Source: Nanosynbacter sp. (lineage in GTDB: Bacteria; Patescibacteriota; Saccharimonadia; Saccharimonadales; Saccharimonadaceae). Taken from it: DNA of 48,110 bases. The DNA is taken from the NCBI GenBank assembly GCA_015257485.1, contig JABZKC010000003.1:1-48110 (forward strand), written 5' to 3'. The position numbers were made by a program, and so were the translations under genes. Shown one piece after another: positions 22,269 to 30,357 of the stretch (position 1 is its first letter; each line of letters begins with the position of its first letter). The notes below the pieces were generated by a model, which was given only the letters and a program-made list of their open reading frames with translations, was not told where the DNA came from and searched no databases.

Positions 22269-22982
22269 TTAGTTTCGTTTCGAACTTTCTTGCACGAGAG
22301 TGGCACGCAGGAATTGGCGTGAAAGATAGGTCTTTTGGACGTCTGACCAGGCGCCAGTACAAGTAATAATGCTTATAGAGTCTTGACCGGAGACTGGTGA
22401 TTCGAGCATGGCAGACATTTTCTCATTAGCGTCAGCCAGGGATACGGTTTGATTTTCATAAACACGATAAGTGAGTTTAGTGCCATCGCCCATTTCGATT
22501 TGAATCAGGTCGCCTGCGACGAGATCATTTAGGTGCTTGAATACGCCAGAGGCGGTTGGTCCACCATTGTGTCCGACAAAAAGTGCGGTCTTGCCAGTGA
22601 GTGGTGGAAGCGTGCCAGTATACCATCCCACATCGAAAATACTATTCGGGGTACTAATAGCGCCTTTTCCGGTGAGTCCGACGGGAAGAATACGAGCATT
22701 TTTGATGCCAAGTTTTTCGATACTCATGAAGCGTGGTTTATCGTAGGCGACAGAATAAGAGTTAGTTTTATCTTCGGAGATCGGAGTTTCATCCACGGAA
22801 GCTTGGTCAGTTTCGAGGTCAAGATTAGATTTAGGTAGTATTCTTTCGCTGCCTTCTTTGGATTTATAATAATGATCTTCCCAGAAATAGAGGCGTGCAG
22901 TAATAATGACTAAAATCAGAGCCAAGATGATGAATGGCAGATTGATGAGGATTTTAGATTTTGATTTAACTTCGAGAGACAT
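22269..22982 (-). CDS. Sortase (class F/E-like) in the spc operon
   Basis: A 237-residue transpeptidase anchored by one N-terminal helix (about 12-30). The sortase fold (about 85-232) carries catalytic His138 in FVGHNGGPTASGVF, Cys208 in ITCTGAW and Arg222 in LSRQFLRA. Sortases cut surface proteins at an LPxTG-like signal and join them to the wall or to each other; no such substrate is seen in this window. It lies 14 nt after secY and before infA, where adk and map usually lie. A GGTGGG site precedes the ATG. Confidence 0.9.
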   Translation of the reverse strand: MSLEVKSKSKILINLPFIILALILVIITARLYFWEDHYYKSKEGSERILPKSNLDLETDQASVDETPISEDKTNSYSVAYDKPRFMSIEKLGIKNARILPVGLTGKGAISTPNSIFDVGWYTGTLPPLTGKTALFVGHNGGPTASGVFKHLNDLVAGDLIQIEMGDGTKLTYRVYENQTVSLADANEKMSAMLESPVSGQDSISIITCTGAWSDVQKTYLSRQFLRATLVQESSKRN

Positions 22983-22996
22983 CCCACCCAGCTTTC

Positions 22997-24412
22997 TTAT
23001 TTATAATCGTCGTAGGTTACCATGAGGGCGCGAGAATCGAGCTGACGGAGATTTTCGAGGGCTACGGTCACCACGATGAGGAGTCCGGTGCCAGAGAGGG
23101 AGAGACCCATCGGGGCGTCGCTAAGCATAATGGCGACATAGTCGGTGATAAATGGAATCATGGCAATGAAGCCAAGTGCGAGGGCGCCGAAAAGATTGAG
23201 GCGGGTCATGACTTTTTCTAGATAGTTAGCCGTAGTCATACCTGGACGGACGCCTTCGATGAAGCCACCTTGCTTTTGGAGGTTATCAGCGATTTCTTTG
23301 GTATTAAAAATAATGGAAGTGTAGAAGTATGTAAATAATACTACTAAGAGGAAGTAAAGAGCTGGATAGATGAACCAACGCGCATTGATTCCATTTGGAT
23401 AGAGCGTCTTAAAATTTGAGGCGTTTGGCATGGTGAAAATTTCACTAATGGTTTTAGCCATAGTATTTCCCTTATCCATACTAGAAATTAGTTGTCCGAC
23501 GAGAGCTGGGAGCGAAAGGAAGGCGGTGGCGAAGATCACTGGCACCACACCGGCAGAAATAAGCTTCAAAGGTAGAATAGATTTGATGCCACCATAGGCA
23601 CTGTTGCCGTGGATACGCTTAGCGTAATTAATAGTGATGATACGCTGAGCCTCATTGAGCTTGACGAGCCAATAAAGAATTAGGATTACGACGACGAGCA
23701 GGGCTAGAGCGACCCAGAATAAGACCGGATTGACAGGTAGATTTAGCCAGCCGAAAAGATTAAGTGAGCCATTCTTGGTATCGAAAAGCTGTTGGCCGAG
23801 TGAGCCAAGAGTGCTTGGGAATTGGGAAATAATACTGGCAAAAATAATCATAGAGATACCATTACCAATACCCTGCTCGGTAATAAGTTCGCCGAGCCAC
23901 ATCAAGATAATGGAGCCAGCAGTCATAGTGATGACAGAGACGACCCAGTCACGTGGAGTCGGGGTGAAACTAAGAGTATTCGAGGAGACCACAGATTGGT
24001 AAAGAATGTAAATATAGGCGATGGATTGTACGACGGCGAGAGGCACGGCAAGCATACGGGTCCATTGATTAATCTTGCGACGGCCAGTTTCACCATCCTC
24101 GGAAAGCTCTTCGAGACTCGGGATGGCTTTACTGAGAAGTTGAAAGACGATAGAGGAGGTGATATATGGAGAAAGCCCCACCAAAATAATGGAAAAGGAG
24201 GCGAGCCCACCACCTGAAATTAAGTTAATGAAACCGGTGAAATCTGACTTGGAGATCAAGCTAGAAACGGCATCCTTGAAGGTCTTGGCGTCGCCCATTG
24301 GCACAGGAATGTGTGCGAGTAAACGGTAAGCAACCAAAATACCTAACACGATAAAAATGCGTTTTAGCATGTCTTTGTTTTTTAGAGATTTCAAAATCGT
24401 CTTAAAATGCAT
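22997..24412 (-). CDS. secY: Protein translocase subunit SecY
   Basis: 471 residues with ten membrane helices, the channel of the Sec translocon. MHFKTILKSLKNKDMLKRIF leads into the first helix. SGGGLASFSIILVGLSPYIT gives the plug and second helix, WLGELITEQGIGNGISMIIF is a family signature, and QKQGGFIEGVRPG is in the cytoplasmic loop. GGA lies near the ATG. It has its own promoter after a terminator that follows rplO. Confidence 0.98.
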   Translation of the reverse strand: MHFKTILKSLKNKDMLKRIFIVLGILVAYRLLAHIPVPMGDAKTFKDAVSSLISKSDFTGFINLISGGGLASFSIILVGLSPYITSSIVFQLLSKAIPSLEELSEDGETGRRKINQWTRMLAVPLAVVQSIAYIYILYQSVVSSNTLSFTPTPRDWVVSVITMTAGSIILMWLGELITEQGIGNGISMIIFASIISQFPSTLGSLGQQLFDTKNGSLNLFGWLNLPVNPVLFWVALALLVVVILILYWLVKLNEAQRIITINYAKRIHGNSAYGGIKSILPLKLISAGVVPVIFATAFLSLPALVGQLISSMDKGNTMAKTISEIFTMPNASNFKTLYPNGINARWFIYPALYFLLVVLFTYFYTSIIFNTKEIADNLQKQGGFIEGVRPGMTTANYLEKVMTRLNLFGALALGFIAMIPFITDYVAIMLSDAPMGLSLSGTGLLIVVTVALENLRQLDSRALMVTYDDYK

Positions 24413-24436
24413 GGAATCCTCTCTATTTATTAATCT

Positions 24437-24465
24437 ATATTACCATATTTACCTAAGTTTTTGAA
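24437..24465 (-). promoter_or_regulatory. Internal promoter before secY
   Basis: Minus-strand -35 TTCAAA (24460-24465) and -10 TAATAT (24437-24442) with 17 bp between. It lies immediately downstream of the rplO terminator, so secY, the sortase and later genes can be expressed separately. Confidence 0.6.
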
Positions 24466-24473
24466 GATAAAAA

Positions 24474-24507
24474 AATAACCCCCGCGTTAATCACGAGGGC
24501 TATTTTA
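24474..24507 (-). terminator. Internal terminator between rplO and secY
   Basis: Plus-strand AATAACCCCCGCG and CACGAGGGCTATT form a 13-bp stem (three G-U pairs on the RNA) around TTAAT, followed on the minus strand by TTTTTTT. It starts within 10 nt of the rplO stop, so it would end part of the upstream ribosomal transcript. Confidence 0.8.
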
Positions 24508-24513
24508 GACTAA

Positions 24514-24978
24514 TTAGTCGTTTTGCTTTTTCAAACGCTTTGGTACTGGATTTTTGGTGAATGAACCACCAGCTTTTTTGAGCATTTCGAGACCAGATTT
24601 AGAAATAAATTGGGTTTCGAGATCAATTTTGCTGTTAAGCTCACCACGGGTGATAACCTTGACCTTAACGAATGGGTTAGAGATAAGACCATTTTCGAAA
24701 AGAGTAAAGTTGTCAACCTTGCCAGAAAGAGCGTTAAGGACGTCAGTGTAGACGACTTCAGCTTTGGCGTGGATAGACTTGAAACCTTTGAGCTTAGGCA
24801 CGGCTTGCATCATAGCGCGCTGACCACCCATGAATGTAGCAGGCATCTTGCGGTGACCAGTACGGGCTTTTTGACCTTTGGTACCACGACCGGCAGTCTT
24901 ACCACGACCAGCGGCAATACCACGACCAGCACGAGTTGGGCGGGTATTAGCTTCAACGATTAGATCATTGTATTTCAT
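24514..24978 (-). CDS. rplO: 50S ribosomal protein L15
   Basis: 154 residues. The Gly/Arg-rich N-terminus (RAGRGIAAGRGKTAGRGTKG) and FMGGQRAMMQAVPKLKGFKS are typical; the tail carries the family's globular part. The ATG at 24978 overlaps the rpsE stop (TAATG) and has GGAG upstream; the open frame reaches 25017 inside rpsE. The rpmD (L30) gene normally found between rpsE and rplO is absent. Confidence 0.97.
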   Translation of the reverse strand: MKYNDLIVEANTRPTRAGRGIAAGRGKTAGRGTKGQKARTGHRKMPATFMGGQRAMMQAVPKLKGFKSIHAKAEVVYTDVLNALSGKVDNFTLFENGLISNPFVKVKVITRGELNSKIDLETQFISKSGLEMLKKAGGSFTKNPVPKRLKKQND

Positions 24979-25616
24979 TACTTGCTCTCCTTTTCTTTGG
25001 TAGCAGTAGTATTCCACTTGGAACGTGGAACCTGAGCTTTAAGACCATCGATAACGGCGTAAGCGATGTTGACCTTGTTGGTAGAACCGAGAGACTTGGA
25101 GATCAAGTTCTTGACACCAGTTAAACCAATCACGGAACGAACAATGCTACCAGCGATAATACCAGTACCAGGGGCAGCTGGTTTCATCAAAACGTGAGCA
25201 CCGGTAACCTTGGTTTCCACTTCGTGGCAGATAGTTTCGCCAGACATGTGGAAGGTGACCATGTTTTTCTTGGCTACACGAGTAGCTTTTTGAACAGCAG
25301 CGGTAACATCGGCGCCTTTAGCGACACCTACACCAACTTTGTTTTTCTTATTTCCAATAGCAACAAGAGCTTTGAAGCGCATACGGCGACCACCTTTAAC
25401 AGTGCGAGAAACACGATCGATATTGATGGTAATCTCCTCAAATTCCTTTGGTGCAGCTTCACCACGGACGCGATCACGGCGATTATTGCGGCGCATTGGG
25501 CGACCAGCCATATCGCGAGTTTGCTTGGTGGCAGCGATATCGTCAGACATTTTGAGGGTGCCAGCTTTGTTCACTACTTTTGGTTGCTTAGGAGCGGTAG
25601 AATTTGCTTCGGCCAT
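24978..25616 (-). CDS. rpsE: 30S ribosomal protein S5
   Basis: 212 residues, with an N-terminal extension of about 60 residues (MAEANSTAPKQ, RRNNRRDRVRG) before the dsRBD-like domain: ITINIDRVSRTVKGGRRMRF and VGVGVAKGADVTAAVQKATR. The second domain has HEVETKVTGAHVLMKPAAPG and AGSIVRSVIGLTGVKNLISK. It acts in decoding fidelity. The start at 25616 was chosen for its GGAG 7 nt upstream and position just past the rplR stop. Confidence 0.97.
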   Translation of the reverse strand: MAEANSTAPKQPKVVNKAGTLKMSDDIAATKQTRDMAGRPMRRNNRRDRVRGEAAPKEFEEITINIDRVSRTVKGGRRMRFKALVAIGNKKNKVGVGVAKGADVTAAVQKATRVAKKNMVTFHMSGETICHEVETKVTGAHVLMKPAAPGTGIIAGSIVRSVIGLTGVKNLISKSLGSTNKVNIAYAVIDGLKAQVPRSKWNTTATKEKESK

Positions 25617-25617
25617 A

Positions 25618-25947
25618 TTAGAACTCCAATCCTTCCTTACGAGCTGCATCGGCTAGAGCTGACATGCGGCCAGCGTAGGCGAAAGCACCACGATCGAATA
25701 CAACTTTTGTGATATTTGCTTTTTTAGCTTTTTTGGCAATTTCTTCACCAATTTTAGCGGCTTTTTCAGTCTTGGAACCGGTTAGCTTGGTGCCAACAGT
25801 GGTAGCGGAGACTAAAGTAGTCATGGTGTCGTCATTGATAATTTGAGCAGAAACGTGAAGATTGCTGATGTTAACGCTCAAGCGTGGGCGAACTTCAGTA
25901 CCATGAATTTTTGCACGGGTACGTTTTTGGCGATACAACTTATTCAT
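25618..25947 (-). CDS. rplR: 50S ribosomal protein L18
   Basis: 109 residues. RTRAKIHGTEVRPRLSVNIS, then a middle part, then FDRGAFAYAGRMSALADAAR and KEGLEF at the end, all family features. It carries 5S rRNA into the central protuberance with L5. The ATG overlaps the rplF stop by one base. Confidence 0.97.
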   Translation of the reverse strand: MNKLYRQKRTRAKIHGTEVRPRLSVNISNLHVSAQIINDDTMTTLVSATTVGTKLTGSKTEKAAKIGEEIAKKAKKANITKVVFDRGAFAYAGRMSALADAARKEGLEF

Positions 25948-26483
25948 TATTTCTTCCCTGCCTTTCCAGCCTTGCGAAGGATTACTTCGTCAGCATATTT
26001 AATACCTTTACCCTTGTATGGTTCAGGCTTCTTGAAGGCGCGAATTTCAGCGGCAACTTGACCAACTTTTTGCTTGTCAATGCCAGAAACAACGATTTCC
26101 ATCTTGTTAGTTTTTAATTCGATACCTTCTGGGGCTTTGTATTTCACTGGGTGGGAGAAACCAAGAGACATCTCAATTTCTTTTGGACCACCGGAAAGAC
26201 GAAAACCGACACCATTGATTTCGAGTTTCTTCTCGAAACCTTTGGAAACACCGGTAACGGCGTTGTTTAGAAGTGCGCGTTGTAGACCATGCCAGGCACG
26301 AGCTTCAGCTTCGTCATTCTCACGAGTAACGATAATCTGACCGTCTTCGACCTTAGTCACAACGAATTTTTGCACAGGAACCTCGAGTGAACCCTTTGGT
26401 CCAGCAACAGTAATGAACTGTTCGCCGACCGTGATTGTCACTCCTGCAGGAATCTGTACAGGTTGTTTTCCGATACGACTCAT
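25947..26483 (-). CDS. rplF: 50S ribosomal protein L6
   Basis: 178 residues. MSRIGKQPVQIPAGVTITV opens the first of two related domains. GVGFRLSGGPKEIEMSLGFS and the signature KPEPYKGKGIKYADEVILRK mark the second. It lies near the factor-binding site. It has an AAAGGA site and its own promoter after a terminator, so it starts a second spc transcription unit. Confidence 0.98.
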   Translation of the reverse strand: MSRIGKQPVQIPAGVTITVGEQFITVAGPKGSLEVPVQKFVVTKVEDGQIIVTRENDEAEARAWHGLQRALLNNAVTGVSKGFEKKLEINGVGFRLSGGPKEIEMSLGFSHPVKYKAPEGIELKTNKMEIVVSGIDKQKVGQVAAEIRAFKKPEPYKGKGIKYADEVILRKAGKAGKK

Positions 26484-26510
26484 ATCTTCCTTTCAATTAA
26501 TATTCGGTTA

Positions 26511-26539
26511 ATTTTAACATAATTTAGGTCTTAATTCAA
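26511..26539 (-). promoter_or_regulatory. Internal promoter before rplF
   Basis: Minus-strand -35 TTGAAT (26534-26539) and extended -10 TG-T-TAAAAT (-10 at 26511-26516) with a 17-bp spacer. It directly follows the rpsH terminator. Confidence 0.75.
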
Positions 26540-26550
26540 GATAAAAAATA

Positions 26551-26581
26551 AAAATAAGGCCAGGAGTTCTGACCTTATTTT
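26551..26581. terminator. Internal terminator between rpsH and rplF
   Basis: AAAATAAGG-C-CAG (26551-26563) pairs with CTG-A-CCTTATTTT (26569-26581), with one mismatch and a 5-nt loop. T-rich tails occur on both strands. It lies 11 nt after the rpsH stop and would limit read-through into rplF. Confidence 0.85.
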
Positions 26582-26591
26582 TTCTAGTTTA

Positions 26592-26993
26592 TTACCAAAC
26601 CTTGACTAAGATTTCACCACCGAGGCGAGCTTTGCGAGCTTCCTCACCAGTCATGATACCTTTTGAAGTCGAGACGAGGATGACACCACGACCGGATTTG
26701 ACCTTTGGAAGATCATCGGCGGAAGTGTAAACACGGCGACCAGGTTTACTGACCTTAGTGATTTCGTTAATACGAGCGATTTCGTCAGCTTGATTGATTA
26801 AGACGTGAATGAAATTGCGTGGTTTTGCTTCTTCGATAGAGAAGTCAGCGATAAACTTGGTTTTCTTGAGACCTTCTAGTACAGCAAGCTTTAGTTTAGA
26901 AGTTGGTACAACAATCTCGTTTTTGTTGACGAGAATAGCATTGCGGATACGAGTGATAAGGTCGGCAATTTGATCTGTTGATTGTAATGACAT
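26592..26993 (-). CDS. rpsH: 30S ribosomal protein S8
   Basis: 133 residues. TDQIADLITRIRNAILVNKN starts the N-terminal domain. KPGRRVYTSADDLPKVKSGR and VILVSTSKGIMTGEEARK form the C-terminal domain that binds helix 21 of 16S rRNA. In E. coli S8 represses the spc operon; here a terminator immediately follows the gene. It lies 12 nt after rpsN. Confidence 0.98.
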   Translation of the reverse strand: MSLQSTDQIADLITRIRNAILVNKNEIVVPTSKLKLAVLEGLKKTKFIADFSIEEAKPRNFIHVLINQADEIARINEITKVSKPGRRVYTSADDLPKVKSGRGVILVSTSKGIMTGEEARKARLGGEILVKVW

Positions 26994-27005
26994 ATCTTAT
27001 CCTTT

Positions 27006-27275
27006 CTACCAGCTACTCTTTGTTACACCAGGGATTTCACCCTTGCTTGCTTTTTCGCGGAAGCTAATACGGCTGAGACCGAAGCGGCGCATGTAACCGC
27101 GTGGACGACCGTCGAGCATATCACGATTTTTTAACCTAGTTGGGCTGGAATTTTTTGGTAGCTTCTGAAGACCTTCGAGGTCGCCAGCGGCTTTAAGTTC
27201 AGCACGCTTTGCTTTGTACTTATCGTACATTTTTTGACGCTTGAGGTCACGGAGTACTGCAGACTTTTTGGCCAT
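27006..27275 (-). CDS. rpsN: 30S ribosomal protein S14, zinc-free form
   Basis: 89 residues or just under. MAKKSAVLRDLKRQKMYDKY is followed by LQKLPKNSSPTRLKNRD, RPRGYMRRFGLSRISFREKA and the C-terminal PGVTKSSW. No CxxC pairs are present, so it is the long zinc-independent type. The ATG at 27275 was chosen because GGAG lies about 10 nt upstream; the open frame continues into rplE. Confidence 0.97.
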   Translation of the reverse strand: MAKKSAVLRDLKRQKMYDKYKAKRAELKAAGDLEGLQKLPKNSSPTRLKNRDMLDGRPRGYMRRFGLSRISFREKASKGEIPGVTKSSW

Positions 27276-27276
27276 G

Positions 27277-27846
27277 TTATTTGTTCTCCTTTTTCTCGAA
27301 TGGCATACCAAATGCCTCTAATAATTTACGGCTAGCTTCTTTAGAACCGTTCTTGATGATGAAGGTAATCTCAAGGCCGTGAAGAACAGATGCGTCTTCG
27401 AAGGTAATTTCTGGGAAAACGGTTTGTTCTTTAAGACCGACTGAGTAGTTGCCTTGTTCATCAAAAGATTTGCTAGGCACGCCGTGGAAATCACGAACGT
27501 GTGGCAAAGCGATGTTAATGAAGCGGTCAACGAATTCATACATCTTGTCATTGCGTAAAGTAGTGAGGTAGCCAACTGGGGCGCCCATACCTTTACGAAT
27601 CTTGAAGGTAGCAATAGATTTCTTTGCTAATCTAGAGGTGGAAGCTTGGCCGGTAATTTTAGCAAGAGTAAGGGCTACGGTTTCAGTGTAGTGCTTATCT
27701 TCACGCTTTTTACCAACACCACAAGATACAATCACTTTTTCAAGTTTTGGAACTTGGTTGATGTTCTTAATGTTAAGCTCTTTTTCTAGGTCTTTTACGA
27801 TTTTGTCTTGGTATAAGACTTTCAAACGTGGGGTATATTCAGCCAT
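27277..27846 (-). CDS. rplE: 50S ribosomal protein L5
   Basis: 189 residues. PRLKVLYQDKIVKDLEKEL and VPKLEKVIVSCGVGKKREDK are at the N-terminus. TTLRNDKMYEFVDRFINIAL and RDFHGVPSKSFDEQGNYSVG are classic. It binds 5S rRNA and contacts P-site tRNA. It lies 2 nt after rplX. Confidence 0.98.
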   Translation of the reverse strand: MAEYTPRLKVLYQDKIVKDLEKELNIKNINQVPKLEKVIVSCGVGKKREDKHYTETVALTLAKITGQASTSRLAKKSIATFKIRKGMGAPVGYLTTLRNDKMYEFVDRFINIALPHVRDFHGVPSKSFDEQGNYSVGLKEQTVFPEITFEDASVLHGLEITFIIKNGSKEASRKLLEAFGMPFEKKENK

Positions 27847-27848
27847 GA

Positions 27849-28076
27849 TTATTTCCCTTCTTTCTTGAGATTGGAAAGATCGATACCGACGTGAATATCT
27901 TTCTTACCACCCTTTGGATTAAATTGAGTGGCTTTGATGTGGCGCTCGCGAATGCCGATACCTTCGATCATTGCTTTGTGAGCGACACGATCCATTTTGA
28001 CGATTTTACCAGTCTGACCCTTGTGGTCGCCGGCAATGATTTTTACCATATCGCCAGATTTCAAATTCTGTGCCAT
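27849..28076 (-). CDS. rplX: 50S ribosomal protein L24
   Basis: 75 residues, shorter than the usual ~100. The KOW motif is clear (KSGDMVKIIAGDHKGQTGKI), followed by VHIKATQFNP-like RHIKATQFNPKGGKKD. The C-terminal part seen in longer homologues is trimmed. It is an early 23S rRNA assembly initiator. It lies 1 nt after rplN. Confidence 0.96.
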   Translation of the reverse strand: MAQNLKSGDMVKIIAGDHKGQTGKIVKMDRVAHKAMIEGIGIRERHIKATQFNPKGGKKDIHVGIDLSNLKKEGK

Positions 28077-28077
28077 A

Positions 28078-28446
28078 TTATAGAACCTCCGGTGCTAAAC
28101 TGATAATCTTATTGAAGCCGAGTTCACGAAGCTCACGTGGGACTGGTCCGAAGACACGGGTACCCTTTGGAGTTTTGTCGTCGTTCACGATGACGGCGGC
28201 GTTGTCGTCGAAGCGGATGGTAGAACCATCAGCACGGCGAATTTGACCACGAGTACGAACGATAACGGCACGAACTACTGCTTTTTTCTTAATATTGCCT
28301 GTAGGAGATGCGTCCTTTACGCTGGCGGTGACAATGTCACCAACACGAGCGTAACGAGCGCGAGTTCCACCGAGGACACGGATTACGCCAAGTTCCTTGG
28401 CTCCGCTGTTATCTGCGACAGCTAATCTAGTTTCCTGTTGAATCAT
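28078..28446 (-). CDS. rplN: 50S ribosomal protein L14
   Basis: 122 residues, full length. MIQQETRLAVADNSGAKELG, GDIVTASVKDASPTGNIKKK and GTRVFGPVPRELRELGFNKI are family blocks. It forms bridge B8 and the binding site of RsfS. It lies 1 nt after rpsQ, near the start of the conserved spc gene order. Confidence 0.98.
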   Translation of the reverse strand: MIQQETRLAVADNSGAKELGVIRVLGGTRARYARVGDIVTASVKDASPTGNIKKKAVVRAVIVRTRGQIRRADGSTIRFDDNAAVIVNDDKTPKGTRVFGPVPRELRELGFNKIISLAPEVL

Positions 28447-28447
28447 C

Positions 28448-28744
28448 TTAGTTTTCCTCTCCTTCTTGATCGCCAGTGACTTCAGACTTTAATTCGACTG
28501 AGTCGTGGGATTTTTCAAGAATTTTGACGAGTTTATAGGTACAAGTCTTTGAGTAAGGACGGCAGGCGATGATCTCAACCTTATCACCAAGCTTAGCCTC
28601 ATTTGCTTCATCATGAGCGGTGTACTTACGGGTGTGTGAGTACTGCTTGTGATAAAGTGGATGAGTTTCACGGCTGGTAATGGAGACGGTGATGGTCTTA
28701 TCGCGCTTATCAGAGGTAACTACTCCTTGAAGTGTTTTTGCCAT
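28448..28744 (-). CDS. rpsQ: 30S ribosomal protein S17
   Basis: 98 residues. LQGVVTSDKRDKTITVSITS and HPLYHKQYSHTRKYTAHDEA are the OB-fold hallmarks. The last ~15 residues are acidic (VELKSEVTGDQEGEEN), an extra tail compared with many homologues. It is a primary 16S rRNA binder. It follows rpmC by 2 nt. Confidence 0.97.
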   Translation of the reverse strand: MAKTLQGVVTSDKRDKTITVSITSRETHPLYHKQYSHTRKYTAHDEANEAKLGDKVEIIACRPYSKTCTYKLVKILEKSHDSVELKSEVTGDQEGEEN

Positions 28745-28746
28745 AC

Positions 28747-28926
28747 TTAGGCTCCCTTTCCTTGATTAATTAAAGTTAGTGCTTTTGCGATTTCTTTACG
28801 CAAAGCTTTGATACGATGTGGATTTTGCAAGGTACCTTCGTAGAGTCCACGCTTAGCTTCGAGAAGCTCTTGCTTTAACTCAGCGACGGTTTTAACCTTG
28901 GCGGTTTCAGTTTTCTTATCAGCCAT
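28747..28926 (-). CDS. rpmC: 50S ribosomal protein L29
   Basis: 59 residues, read directly from the minus strand: MADKKTETAKVKTVAELKQE, then LLEAKRGLYEGTLQNPHR and IKALRKEIAKALTLINQGKG. It is the two-helix L29 that sits at the peptide exit near SRP and trigger-factor sites. Position between rplP and rpsQ confirms it. The gaps on both sides are 2 nt. The gene is small and easily missed. Confidence 0.95.
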   Translation of the reverse strand: MADKKTETAKVKTVAELKQELLEAKRGLYEGTLQNPHRIKALRKEIAKALTLINQGKGA

Positions 28927-28928
28927 GA

Positions 28929-29348
28929 TTAAATTTCACCTTTCCTTACAAATTTACAACGTACTGGAAGCTTGTGAGAGGCAAGACGAAGTGCTTCTTT
29001 TGCCTGTTCTTCAGTGACTTCAGCCATTTCGAACATCACAGTACCAGTTTTAACTTTAGCTACGTAAAATTGTGGTTCACCTTTACCAGAACCCATTTTC
29101 ACATCAAGAGGTTTCTTGGTGACAGGGGTGTGTGGGAAGATGCGGATCCAAATTTTACCACCACGCTTAATGTAGCGGGTAATAGCTTGACGGGCAGCCT
29201 CGATTTGGCGGGAATTGATACGTTCATTGTCGAGAGACATGAGACCAAATTCACCAAAAGCGACAGTGTTACAGCGAGTAGCTACGCCATCATTTTTGCC
29301 TTTTCTAACCTTACGGTGCGCAACGCGACTTGGAAGTAAAATAGCCAT
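28929..29348 (-). CDS. rplP: 50S ribosomal protein L16
   Basis: 139 residues. PSRVAHRKVRKGKNDGVATR, ITRYIKRGGKIWIRIFPHTP and the region KKPLDVKMGSGKGEPQFYVA are diagnostic. It helps position A-site tRNA. It starts 2 nt after the rpsC stop. Confidence 0.98.
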   Translation of the reverse strand: MAILLPSRVAHRKVRKGKNDGVATRCNTVAFGEFGLMSLDNERINSRQIEAARQAITRYIKRGGKIWIRIFPHTPVTKKPLDVKMGSGKGEPQFYVAKVKTGTVMFEMAEVTEEQAKEALRLASHKLPVRCKFVRKGEI

Positions 29349-29350
29349 AT

Positions 29351-29977
29351 TTATTTTTCTCCCTTATAAATCCAAACCTTAACACCTACGATACCGGCGA
29401 TGGTTGGAGCGTGATGACAGTGGAAATCGATGTCAGCGCGGAGAGTGTGTAGAGGAACTGAACCCTCGATGAATTTCTCACGGCGAGACATTTCGGCGCC
29501 ATTAAGACGACCAGAAACTTCGACACGAACACCTTTAGCACCTGCGGCCATAGTAGACTGAGTAGCCATCTTGACTGCGCGGCGGAAGTTCATACGCTTA
29601 CCAAGTTGGAAACCGATATTTTCAGCAACGAGCTTGGCGGATAATTCAGGTTTCTTAACTTCTTCCACGTTGAGGCGGATTGGTTGAGAAACGAATTTTT
29701 CCAATTCTTTCTTTAATTCATTAATACCAGCACCTTGTTTGCCGATAACTGCACCAGCCTTTGCGGTACGAATAGTAACCGTGGTAAGGTTGTCAGTACG
29801 TTCGATTTCGATGCGGGCAATGGTTGGGCGAGCTTTGAAACGGTTTTCAATAGTCTCGCGGATCTTGACGTCTTCGATTAACCATTTTTTGAAATCAGTG
29901 TTTTTGGTGAACCATTTGGAGGCCCAATCTTTACTGATTTGAAGGCGATAAGAAACCGGGTTTACTTTTTGACCCAT
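29351..29977 (-). CDS. rpsC: 30S ribosomal protein S3
   Basis: 208 residues. MGQKVNPVSYRLQISKDWAS, a KH type II domain with the loop GAVIGKQGAGI, and the C-terminal domain GVRVEVSGRLNGAEMSRREK and TIAGIVGVKVWIYKGEK. It lines the mRNA entry channel. It lacks the long C-terminal tail of some homologues. The ATG overlaps the rplV stop (TAATG). Confidence 0.98.
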   Translation of the reverse strand: MGQKVNPVSYRLQISKDWASKWFTKNTDFKKWLIEDVKIRETIENRFKARPTIARIEIERTDNLTTVTIRTAKAGAVIGKQGAGINELKKELEKFVSQPIRLNVEEVKKPELSAKLVAENIGFQLGKRMNFRRAVKMATQSTMAAGAKGVRVEVSGRLNGAEMSRREKFIEGSVPLHTLRADIDFHCHHAPTIAGIVGVKVWIYKGEK

Positions 29978-30357
29978 TACTTGTCCTCCTTAGCTGATTC
30001 TTTTTTGGCTTTTTCTTCGCCAGCTACTTCAACGAAGATGTTGCTGCTAATCTTCTCAAATGGAAGAGCGCGACCACGTGATGCAGGAACAAAACGGCGG
30101 ATGCGGGTACCAGCAGTAACAGAGATACGAGCGATGCGGATAGTCTTAGGATCAATTGAGACACCAGAGTTAATGAGATTAGCTTTGGCAGAATCAATGG
30201 CCTTCATGACTGGACGTGCAGCGCGGCGTGGGGTGTGTTCTAGGATGACAAGAGCGTCAGCGACGTAGCGATCGCGAACGAGGCTAGCGACAACATTGGT
30301 CTTGCGTGGCATAGAATCTACACCTTTAATGTAAGCGTGTGCAAAATGAGTGGACAT
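29977..30357 (-). CDS. rplV: 50S ribosomal protein L22
   Basis: 126 residues. PRKTNVVASLVRDRYVADAL and LEHTPRRAARPVMKAIDSAK form the core. RIRRFVPASRGRA is the start of the long loop that narrows the exit tunnel and is contacted by macrolides. The tail is charged (EEKAKKESAKEDK). The ATG overlaps the rpsS stop by one base. Confidence 0.97.
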   Translation of the reverse strand: MSTHFAHAYIKGVDSMPRKTNVVASLVRDRYVADALVILEHTPRRAARPVMKAIDSAKANLINSGVSIDPKTIRIARISVTAGTRIRRFVPASRGRALPFEKISSNIFVEVAGEEKAKKESAKEDK

